Shown here piece by piece: positions 55,128-64,000 of a DNA stretch of 64,000 bases. The DNA lies in the NCBI RefSeq assembly GCF_000264995.1, contig NW_006767440.1, positions 552,787-616,786 on the forward strand, in the 5' to 3' direction. How positions within the stretch are numbered: position 1 is the first letter of the stretch; each line of letters starts with the position of its first letter. This DNA is from Punctularia strigosozonata HHB-11173 SS5 (Eukaryota; Basidiomycota; Agaricomycetes; Corticiales; Punctulariaceae). A model generated the notes under the pieces. It worked only from the letters and a program-made list of their open reading frames with translations, had not been told where the DNA came from and ran no database searches. Both the position numbers and the translations under genes were made by a program.

Positions 55128-55577
55128 CTCTATTTTGGCGAGAAGCCTGACTGGTTCCTCAGTCAGAGGGAACGCGAAAAGTCGCGAGTCCTCCTCTCAC
55201 GTCTGATGGCTTCACTAGCATTCGTCGAAAAATGGACTTGCGTTGCGATAGCCCTCGGTTCTCGTCGCACCTGGTCGTTCTCGACAGCGCATTATGCTTG
55301 GAGGCGAGTGTCGCCTTTGTAGCGAGCGTTGATGCAATCACTGATCCTCTTGCTCAATGCAAGTTGTGGGACAGTTCCAATCCGAGCGAAGGTCGGTCGA
55401 TATCGTTGCAACGTCGCGTGCGATGTATTCAAGCTTGTCGGGGTCCGGTTCCGTACCAAATTCGAATGTTGTTCATGGTATGAAGATTATATATACAGTA
55501 AGCCTAGATTGCCGTTGTAATGCATCACCACACCGTCATAAGATATCGAAGTCTGCGTCCGTATTCCGTGGTAGCAT
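55128..55577. other. Convergent 3' ends
   Basis: 450 bp between the micro-exon gene (+) and the acyl-CoA synthetase (-). No gene is seen. Confidence 0.4.
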
Positions 55578-58530
55578 TTAGAGCTTGGAGCCGCGGCTGG
55601 CGGGTTCGCCGAGGGCGTACAGCCCGTCAAGTTCGGCCTTGTACTTGGCGTATGCGTCTTTGCTAGAGACAAGATGATGCGTGAGCAAGAGACGCATTAC
55701 GAGCGATGTCTCGAAAGAGATCCTCACCGGCGAATCTTGAGCGTCGGGGTCAAGGTCCCGTTCTCCACTGTGAAGGGGTCCAGGGAGACATGTATGCGCT
55801 TGATCTGCTCGAATCTGGCGAGCTAAAAGTTAGTGTGATCTCCTACGATGAACAGACGGTGCACACGGACCCTTTGAGCGCGTTCCGCTTCGCCTCGGCG
55901 CTCAAAACCTTGTGGATCGCGTCGACAACCTTGGGGTCACGCGTCGCCTCCACGAGAGCGGCTCCGTCTTCCGCAGCGACGGGCTTGCTCCACGCCTTGG
56001 AGGCGAGCACGGCCAGCTGTACGGGGTCGGGCACGACGACAGCGACGAGATACGACTGTAGCGAGTCGCCGTGCACGTAGAGTTGCGCGACGATCGGCGA
56101 GGCGCTGTACAGGCCCTCGACTTTCTCGAGCGCGACGTACTCGCCCTGCGCGAGCTTCATGATGTTCTAAAATGCGGGTCATGAGTAACACGGACCGGTG
56201 TGGGAGCAGCCTTTGAGGTACAGTACCTTGACTCGGTCGATGACCTTAAAGCGACCGAATTCGTCGATCTCTCCGACGTCGCCGGTGTGGATCCAACCCT
56301 CATCGTCGACGGTCTCCTTCGTGTTCTTCTCGTCTGCAAAACCGGAGCATCAGTTATTGTTCATGGAAAAAGGGACCGTGTGAGCTATACCTTTGTAGTA
56401 CGCCTTGAAGCAGTTGTCGCCGCGCACGCAGATCTCGCCTCGAGGGTTAGGCTTGTCCTCGGAAGTGTAGTTCATCGCGGGAACGTCAAGCAGCTTGATC
56501 TCGCAGCACGGCTGCGGCGAGCCGATAGTGCCTGAGCAGGTCGTGTCGTCTGGCCACGTCCGTGTGCACGTTCCGCAGTTCTCCGTCATGCCGTATCTGA
56601 GCGGTATATTCAGCGCGTGCTCGCCTTCCGCATCGCATTCGTGTGCGAACTCACCCCTCGATGACGGCGGCGGGGGCAAAGAAGATCTTCAGGTGCTCGA
56701 TGACCTCTCTGCTGATCGGCGCCGACCCAGTACACAGCATCTTGATCTCGCCTCCGAGCACCGCTTGGATCTGAGAGACGCACGCGCTCGTTCAGTATAC
56801 CAGCATCGGTCTTCGCGAAGATGGCCAGGTTGTGCGCACCTTCTTGAACACGAGCCGATCCCACAGCGCGTGCTCCCGGATGCCGGTCGTCCGGAAGCGC
56901 TCGAGTTTCGCCGCGACCGCTTTGCGGAAGAGCGTGCCCTTCACGCCGGGGGTGTTACCCGCGACCATCGCCGACTGGTAGATCCTGTTCAGCACGCGCG
57001 GGACGGAGGGCATGAACTGAGGCTTGAGGATCTGCGCGTCTTCGAGCAGGCGGAGCGGGTCGCCGGTGAAGTAACCGATCGATCCGCCGGCGCAGATGAC
57101 GCCGGATTCCATGGCGCGCTTGCGATGCGTTCATGATTCACGCTATTCGCGAAACATCACGCGAAAGGGAGATGGCGTACCTCGTAAATGTGCGCTAACG
57201 GAAGGTAGGAGATCATGCGGCCCTTGTCGGGGATATCCAACGCGTACAGGTTGGCTTGGGTGGCGGCAGCCAAGTTACCGTGTGTCAGCAGTACACCTTT
57301 GGGATTGCTAGTAGTGCCCTGCAGCGGTGTTTGTCAAATTTCTGTCTCAAAGCTCATGTCTCACGTCGAAATGCTCACGGAGGTGTAACATATCGTCGCG
57401 AGCTGATCGGGCGTCGCAGGGATGGGTTCGATCAAGTTCTCCTTGCCCAAAGCCTCCACTAAGAGTCATGTTCAGAGACTGGTCTCCACATGAACGCGGA
57501 ACTGTTGAGCTCACGTTCTCGTAGCGTCGTCAGTTTGATGTTAACCGAGTCCGCCCACGAAGTCAAGAGAGGCTTGGCTTCGGCGGAGAGGTCGTCTAAC
57601 GATACTACCATCTTCAAGCACGGTATCCGCGGCGCCAACTTGAGCACGGTAGGGATATGTTGCGGGCCGACAAAGACTACTGTCAAGTACGCATGGTTGA
57701 TGCTAATAGAGTGGTCAGCGACGGTGTCCAATTATTCTTGAGAGGGGGGGGGAGTGATAAATACATGTATTCTGTGGATGACGATTGGTCAACGAGGTCA
57801 GTAAGTATTCTGGGACATGCTCACCGACGGAGTCCTTGCCAAGGGTATCGTACAAACTGACCGAGACCTTTTGGTACGCGTTCATCGCGAGGTCGATGAT
57901 CTGCCATTCTTTCGACAGGTCAGTTGAGCCGCATACGTAGCACTACGACGGAGGGAGGGAGGGCTCACCGGGCCTATTCTGACTCCACAGACCGACGGTC
58001 TCCAGTTCACCACCACCGAGCGTGCCGTCGCGGAACAGCTTGTAAACGGCGCTGCCCACAGCCCGTCGGCGCGCGTCCACCTGGGCGTACGTCTCCCAAA
58101 CGTAGTGCTTCGCGAAGGTCAAGGGCGACGTGCTGAGCAGCGGGCGGTGCCCGAGCATGGGCTCGTCTCGGGACGCTTTGAGGCCGACCTCGAAGGCTTC
58201 GGTCATCGTCCGGAGGTGGTTCGGCGTGTCCAGGGTGAACATTCCGTAGCCGCCTGCGCAGCCCTCGTCAGCAACCTTTTCCCTTCGATCCCGAAATGCC
58301 GACTGTTCACGTACCATTGCGATAGTGCGCTGTTTCAGGTCGCGGAAGAACAAAAGGTGGAAGAGGTGATGAGTTTCTGGCCGCGTGCGCCCACGGCCGA
58401 GCGACGCACCTGTCTGCCCCGGCTTCTTGGTGCCAGGCACGGGCACGGATTGCTTGGTTAGGTCAAAGTTGGGCGGGAGCGCGACCCGCTTGTCGTCGGG
58501 TGTAGGCGCGAGTTGGGGTAGTTTCGACAT
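55578..58530 (-). CDS. Long-chain acyl-CoA synthetase with peroxisomal signal
   Basis: Activates fatty acids to acyl-CoA via an acyl-AMP intermediate. Fifteen exons: 58530-58410, 58329-58315, 58253-57969, 57908-57825, 57771-57765, 57702-57515, 57458-57379, 57318-57181, 57118-56840, 56770-56655, 56596-56391, 56333-56227, 56166-55871, 55814-55728 and 55662-55578. They sum to 2094 nt (697 residues), the size of yeast Faa1/Faa4. Motifs present: GQT-AHYRN near the start, the ATP loop [38 protein letters not shown] and [21 protein letters not shown]. It ends ASRGSKL, so a type 1 peroxisomal targeting signal is predicted and a role in feeding beta-oxidation is likely. Two exons are micro-exons: 15 nt (AHYRN motif) and 7 nt (completing VEYIINHA). 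Confidence 0.92.
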
Positions 58531-59037
58531 GGAGGGAGCTTCGCGCGCGGACGTTGCAATCCTAACGAAGGGTTCAGGAAGAAGAAGGTGCTCGGGTTGC
58601 GATCAGTGCGGGGGAGCGGGGGGTTGCCCGGGGTTGCACGCTCGAGCGGTTTGTGATGGGTGTTCAGAGTTGAGACAAGCGCGTCTCGGTTCTGAAATGG
58701 CGAGGAGCTGACCGGAGGAGTCGGCTAATGGCTGGCAGAGGGCCCCCGAGCAACGACACATATGGGGGGCGCGGATCCTTTATTCACATGGGTCAGGCCG
58801 CTGGGTATCAGTCACCCGGCACCGTCCACTGCGCATGATATCGGTAAATCACGATCACCGACGGGCGCAAAGTTGAACATGTAAGAAGTGAACTAAGGGT
58901 TCAACCTGTTCGAGCCGAGCGATGTACGGTATATTATAAAAGCACATAGTCTGATATTTTACAAATACATAAGGATATAGACGATGCGTACGTGGTTCAT
59001 TGCGTAGGTATCGTGGCAGATCGGCCGGGGAGCGGGA
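58531..59037. other. Intergenic, about 500 bp
   Basis: Upstream region of the acyl-CoA synthetase and 3' flank of the penta-EF-hand gene. No gene is seen. Confidence 0.4.
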
Positions 59038-60224
59038 CTAAGCGGCATTGGCATCATCACATGCGAAGGCAAAAGTCAGGAACAGGGTGGGGTAACATGA
59101 CCAGGGGTTTTCAAGGAGCTTGCAGTACAATCTACGAAACTCCATGAGACACGGTCACAATCCGAGACGGGAGGAACCACTCGTACCTTCATGAACTGCT
59201 CGTAATTCACCGTTATCCAGCCATCGCGATCCGTGTCGATCCTGTAAGGGTTATAAGTCGTCCAACCTGGCTCCATTGTTTTGCTATGCAGGTCACGTAC
59301 CGCTGGAAGGACTCCGTCAATGTTTTGACGACGACGCACGCCCTCACGAAACGATCGAACGTGATGCCCGGTGGGGGCCCGTAACCTTCCGACGGACCCG
59401 TAGCTAAGCGGAACAGCGACGGTCAGCGAAAGAGAGGGTGGAAGAAGGCATTGTCACTCACCATATTTCTGCTCTATCAAGCTCAAGATGGAGGGGGAGA
59501 GGTTGTAGCCGAAGCTGCGAAGAGCGGCTGAGAGCTCCGGTCCCTCGATGGATCCGGAGCGATCCTTGTCGAAATGACGGAAGACGTTCTGCCAGTCGGC
59601 GATGTATTTCCACAACCCAGAGAATTCTATAAGGGGGTGGGGGGATCAATGAGCTATCGTTCAAGTGGATGGGACAAGGATGAAAAGGCATGGGAAATGC
59701 GAAGAGGCGGGGGGAGTTTGTGCGGTGCGCGAGTCAAGGATATGGGGAGACCCACCAGCAAAGCCAATCGTACCGCTACGATCCGTGTCCTGTACCGTAA
59801 TCAGCTGAGACCAGACGTCGAGAGATGCCACCAGACACGCACGAAAATGTTCATCAGCATCTTCACGGTATCGAGGTCAAAATCTATTATCGCATTAGGC
59901 GCCCGAGTCTCGCCCCGCATCGCATCGACTCACTCGTCCAGTTTCCTGGCGGTCAGAGTCAGCACACGAGCAGATAAAACAACTCGGATCACACTTACCG
60001 TTCACAAGAGCGCGCTGCAGCTCCGTCACGCTGATCGACCCCGAGCGGTCCACGTCCACGGACGAGAACCACTGCCAGAGCTGGGGGTCCGCGCCGGGCG
60101 GCGGACCATATCCACCGCCGCCGTAGGGCGTCGAGTAGCGCTGCGGGGGCGGACGGTACGATGCATTCGAGGGCGTATGTTGCAACTGGGCACCGTAAGA
60201 CTGAGAAGGCCTTGATGAGAACAT
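59038..60224 (-). CDS. Penta-EF-hand calcium-binding protein (ALG-2/peflin type)
   Basis: Calcium-sensing adaptor of the PEF family (yeast Pef1, human PDCD6/PEF1), implicated in membrane traffic and budding. Exons: 60224-59999, 59945-59934 (12 nt), 59883-59843, 59789-59756, 59626-59462, 59403-59301 and 59241-59187, then an uncertain last exon, possibly 59118-59038 (total 717 nt, 238 residues). The N-terminal 60 residues are Gly/Pro/Tyr/Gln-rich, as in peflin. EF loops: DVDRSGSISVTEL, DTDRSGTIGFAEF, DKDRSGSIEGPEL and, last, DTDRDGWITVNYEQF; the fourth is degenerate (GITFDRF). The 12-nt exon encodes the GNWT link before FDLDTVKMLMNIF. The C-terminus after FMK does not match the usual PEF ending, so the last splice may be wrong. 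Confidence 0.82.
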
Positions 60225-60806
60225 GGTGGTCGGTGAACGAGTGAGAAAGAGCAAGGAGTTCGTCTGCCCTGAGTTAGATCGGGCGCTCAGATTAGAGGCA
60301 AGTCACCCTCTTATAGCACGACCTTACGTCACATTGACTGGGCTGCATGGAACAGCCTCATCGCCAGTGCGGTGCACAGCAGTGCAGTCCTCGGGAGTTC
60401 GGGTGAGTCAACGCCAGGCGCAGCTATGGACACCAGATGGTGCTCATGAGACTGGAGATATAGAATGCCATTGCATGCAAGTCCTGGAGGTATAGGATTG
60501 GGGAGATCCGTAGAAAGCTACAGACGAAGCAGGCCTGCGCAGGAATATGAACGGTGCAGCCTTACGAACTCCATTCTTGAAAATTTGAAGGCAGCTTCAT
60601 ATCCGAAGATAGGTCTTGCAGCAACATCAGTAGAGTAGCAGAGACCCGCGTAGCTCGTCGCTTGCACGACTCCTCGAGGACACCTGCAGGCAAAGCCATC
60701 AGAGAAAGAGTAAAGGCTGTACGTAGAGGTATCTTGCTCTATTTCCGGCTTCCGGCGTCGTCTTGCACCGGTTCCGGACTGCCATCCCCACAGCAGCCTC
60801 GTCGTT
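60225..60806. other. Divergent promoter region, PEF gene / HAD hydrolase
   Basis: About 580 bp between start regions of two divergent genes. No gene is seen. Confidence 0.4.
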
Positions 60807-60813
60807 TATAATA
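60807..60813 (+). promoter_or_regulatory. TATA-like box of HAD hydrolase
   Basis: TATAATA, 76 nt before the ATG at 60883. Confidence 0.4.
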
Positions 60814-60882
60814 ACACCTCGCTTCAGCCTCGACCCTGGCTGTCTTTCCAACGTTCCATCTATAATTCGTCAATTGCGGAGC

Positions 60883-62145
60883 ATGTCGTATTTAGGGATC
60901 AAGGCGGTGATATTTGACGTACGGCCACTTTACAGCTGTACCTGTGTTGGCATTAACCGTGGGCCTAGGTCGGAGGCGTAGTGTGCAAGAGTCCTCTGAT
61001 TGCCATAGCTGAATATGAACGCCAACACGGTTTGCCAAACAACTATATCAATTGTTCCATGTGCGTCGTCTCTGCGCGAGATGTTCAGATGCGGGCTCCG
61101 CTCATCCAGGGTCTTTAGCGTCGCTCGCGGGCGTCAAGGCGCATGGCAGAAGTTCGAGCGCGGCGAACTGCAGCTGTACGCGTTCTACGACGCGTTCGGG
61201 CGCGAGCTTTCCGACTTCGAGAGCGGAAACAGGTGGTACCGCGAGTACTGCGCGAGGAGGCAACTGAGTGCGTCGCTTGAGCCTCGTACATGGTCATATG
61301 TGTGTCGTTTCATTACTAAACCTCCGGATCCCTTTCGCAGCTTGTCCCGAGCTACCCCAGTCGCTCAATATCGACGGGCGCGAAGTAGGTGTGTTCTGGC
61401 CCTAAACCAGGTCGATAATGTACTAACATGGGTGTCAGCTCTTCGGACGGATGATGCGTGGTTCTCATGAATACGACGCCGTTGTCGTCGAAGCCATCCG
61501 GCGCATACGAGGCACGTCCTCCATGTCTACCAAAAAAAATATCCTGACGAATACACCTCCAGCGAGCGGAAAATACCGCGTGATCGCGCTGACGAACAAC
61601 TACGCCGTCGCCTCGGACGGCATACCGCAGGACGAGCTGCGTTTCCTCGGCTGGGACGAGGGCCCGACCCCGGCCCGCCTCCGCGCGCTCTTCGACGATT
61701 TTTGCGACTCGAGCGCGCTGGGGATGCGGTGCGTCGCCCACTGTCTGAATACGCCGAACCCGTCGGTCGTACTGACGTCCCTCGTCAGGAAACCCGAGCC
61801 CGAGTTCTACCTCTTGGCATGCAAGCGGAACGGGATACGGCCGCAAGAGGCGATCTTCCTCGACGATCTCGGCATGTACGCGCTGCACCTTTGATCCTCT
61901 CGATCGGGGACGACCGAACTGACACCACGGGCGATTTTCGGCAGTAACCTGAAAGCTGCGAAGGAGCTGGGCATGGACACCATCCGTGAGTCGGGCACGC
62001 TTGTGCACGTACACCTCCGCTGACCAAGCTGATCTTTCTGCTTGCTCCAGACGTGCCCATCGGTGGCTCGCTTCAGGCCATCAAGAAATTGGAGTTCAAG
62101 CTCGGGGTGGATCTCACAAGCCCGACACCGTCCTCGAAATTATGA
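60883..62145 (+). CDS. HAD-superfamily hydrolase with C-terminal SKL
   Basis: Haloacid-dehalogenase-like hydrolase of the ACAD10/epoxide-hydrolase-N type. Exons 60883-60918, 60969-61060, 61119-61267, 61341-61384, 61439-61511, 61563-61728, 61789-61875, 61945-61985 and 62051-62145 sum to 783 nt (260 residues). Motif I is IKAVIFD-VGGVV, with the nucleophile Asp kept and the second position Gly, as in the DxGGV subgroup. Motif II is VIALTNNYA; motif III/IV Lys and Asp lie in RKPEPEFYLLACKR and AIFLDDLGINLKAAKELGM. The C-terminus reads PTPSSKL, a type 1 peroxisomal signal. The intron at 61512-61562 is a GC-AG candidate of 51 nt; retaining it would add 17 codons in frame, so either form is possible. 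Substrate unknown. Confidence 0.8.
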
Positions 62146-62992
62146 CATGGCGAACAGCGTGTCGAGCTTTGGGGGCTATTGCTTGTTCGATCTGCTCAAC
62201 GAAATGTAATGGACGAAGTTTGTTCCAAGGAATAGCGTAGATAATCTATTACATTCCGTCTAGAAGGGCTTGTCGCACGCGGGTATCTTGTCCTCGTAGT
62301 AGTTTCCGAGCTAGTTGTCGCCTATGGTTACCACCGACGCGTGCAGACAACCACGAAGCACTCACCACCGGAACCTTGACGAGAATATCGCGCTTGATTA
62401 AGGGTGTCACCGAAAGTAGCTACAGTGCATGTTGCCAAATCAACGTGGTGTTCGCAGACCATGGAACAGCTGGACGCACCAAGAGGGCAGCAGTGCCTGC
62501 CGCAGCGCCAAAGACGACCGAGCTGGTGCCCCATCGCTGCGATAGAGACTACATGTGCGTGTGATCAGGGGTTGAGTATAGAACCTAAGACGACAGGTGA
62601 ACCCGCATGCACGACAGCTACGCACGGTGTAGGAGTGAGAGCCGATGCGTCGCCACGCGGGGATGGGGTGGAACTGGACCTATCGTCAAGGCAACAAACC
62701 AGTGTCAAAACGCTGCACTCCAGCCAAGAGAAAGGAGGGGTATGCGAACCCGAGACATATCTTGAGCGAGAGGAACGATTCGACGAGACTCACGAGAGAG
62801 GATGAAGTTGGAAAGAGTCGGAACTGCCGGCAGACGCCGAAGCCGCAGAGATTCTCAGCCACCGACCCTCTGCTTTCCCACTTCATCCTCCCGCGTTTTC
62901 CTTGGCTCCTGGTTTTTTTCTCTCTACGACGATCATCATCACGTTCTCTCGGCTCGTTCTTAGCAGACAAACGAGGACAGATTGTTATCACC
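62146..62992. other. Intergenic, about 850 bp
   Basis: No supported gene. The right end is the pyrimidine-rich promoter and leader of NOP16. Confidence 0.4.
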
Positions 62993-64000
62993 ATGGCGAA
63001 CCCCAGGCAACGTCGTAAGGCCCGGTCTTCGTCGCACAAGCCCGTATCCCATTCGCGGCGAGCAAAGAAATTGCTGAAGAAGCAGCCGGGTATGCACACT
63101 CCTTTATTGGTACTCGATCTTTATCCCGTGGCCGAAAAACCCAAAACCGTCGTTTCCGTTTGATCTTTCTCGTAAAGCCCCCTCTTTTCTGATGGATATC
63201 TCTGCGAAGCCATACGCGGTCCCAAAGTTCTCCAAGAGGCTTGGGATCCCCGGAAAACCGTGAAGCAAAAGTGAGCCCTCTTTCCAACGGGCGTGTTTCT
63301 CCCTCCCCATGCATCGTGCGCATATATGCTGACTCAGACAACTCGACCAATCTCCAGCTACGCGGCGCTCGGTCTGATGCACTCACTCAACCCTGTGGCT
63401 TCGGGGGGCATGGAAGTCGACGGTCCCGTCGCGGGACCCAGCAACAGCTCAGGGACCGCTGGGACCGAAACCGAAGCTTCGACTTCGACGCATTCAAATT
63501 CCACCACGGGCTTACGGCCAGGGTTTGGCAGGATCGTCCGAGACGCCGCGGGGCGCGTGGTGGACGTGGAGCTGGGAGAGGAGGAAGAGGAAGTGCCGGC
63601 AGCGGATGGGGAGAAGGGCGACGGCTCTGATGCGTTCACGCCTCTCGCCACTGTGGAAATCCCGCAGGAAGGGACTGCTGCCGATTGGGCATCGGTCCGT
63701 ACGCGCGGTGGAGGAGGAGGAGGGGCTACGTCCGGATCGGGCAACGAGGTCGTGCAAGGTGCGTTGTCGTGCATCGTTACCCTCCACTTCCTTTCTATTT
63801 TCCTTTCTATTTTTTTTTCCCTTTCGCCGCGCATGTGCGTGTGCCCGTGACACGATGATTATCGTCGCCGAGCGCGGATCGCTCGAACCTTATCTCTCGC
63901 TCGCCCTCCTTTCTCTCGGTCTCGGGCGTGCCGGTACTGACGTTGCCTATCTTTCCCTCCACACTTTTGCAGCTCTCGCGCAGATGACGTCGGAACAGCG
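62993..64000 (+). CDS. NOP16: Ribosome biogenesis protein NOP16 (partial, runs off the window)
   Basis: Nucleolar protein needed for 60S subunit assembly. Exons 62993-63089, 63210-63270, 63358-63758 and 63973 to beyond 64000, in phase throughout. The start MANPRQRRKARSSSHKPVSH is the typical basic Nop16 N-terminus, followed by AIRGPKVLQEAWDPRKTVKQ-NYAALGLMHSLNP, the most conserved family segment. The third exon is an acidic, Gly/Ser-rich disordered region (LGEEEEEVPAADGEKG), and the last visible text is ALAQMTSEQR. The third intron is 214 nt and T/C-rich. The C-terminal conserved block lies outside the window. Confidence 0.88.

Noticed and set aside
1-64000. Retroelements, Polintons or other virus-like elements
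   Set aside because: No reverse transcriptase, integrase, capsid or long terminal repeat could be recognised by eye; the AT-richer left edge is not enough to claim one.

Overview
This is a 64 kb piece of a fungal nuclear genome, almost certainly a mushroom-forming basidiomycete (Agaricomycetes; a wood-decay polypore relative is a guess). The evidence is many short introns (mostly 45-60 nt, GTRNGT donors, CTRAC-type branch points), dense packing on both strands, F-box and BTB proteins of the style expanded in mushrooms, fungal GSTs of the FuA/etherase-like type and tiny cysteine-rich metallothioneins. I saw no bacterial, organellar or viral signature, no tRNA or rRNA that I can support, and no virus-like or LTR element that I can name. 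There is one assembly gap (N, 52567-52985).

Layout. 1-4.5 kb: AT-richer edge, then an unknown multi-exon gene. 4.6-9.5 kb (-): EDC4/Ge-1 mRNA-decapping scaffold. 11.5 and 15.0 kb (+): two metallothionein genes. 15.6-20.8 kb: divergent pair of Rab geranylgeranyltransferase alpha (-) and the splicing factor SYF1 (+). 21.3-23.5 kb: tandem GST pair. 23.9-27.1 kb: unknown conserved gene (-) divergent from TRAPPC13 (+). 28.2-31.4 kb: Ser/Thr/Pro-rich membrane protein (-) and glyoxalase II (+). 32-34.6 kb: tandem pair of uncharacterised hydrophobic paralogues. 36.8-51 kb: two F-box proteins, a BTB protein, a CUE-AlkB-GRF dioxygenase, an M24 peptidase and small unknown proteins. 51.6-55.1 kb: the micro-exon gene described below. 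55.6-64 kb: acyl-CoA synthetase ending in SKL, penta-EF-hand protein, HAD-type hydrolase ending in SKL, and the start of NOP16.

The standout is 51.65-55.13 kb. It has a TATA box, a start codon with no upstream ATG, and then about 48 visible exons. Most are only 10-15 nt, separated by 44-51 nt introns with canonical donors, branch points and acceptors. The core is a 121-bp tandem repeat (49-nt intron, 14-nt exon, 44-nt intron, 14-nt exon). Because 14 is not a multiple of 3, identical exons are read in rotating frames. The diverged 3' half is open to a stop codon across about 24 exons in one phase. I know of nothing like it described in fungi; animal micro-exon genes (schistosome MEGs, aphid bicycle genes) are only an analogy.

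The same window carries other extreme splicing features: 6-, 7-, 12- and 15-nt micro-exons inside conserved enzymes, start codons isolated in 3- or 9-nt coding exons, and one firm plus one possible GC-AG intron. Most gene models below were spliced by hand. Where exon lengths sum to a whole number of codons this is stated; RNA-seq is the decisive check for all of them.
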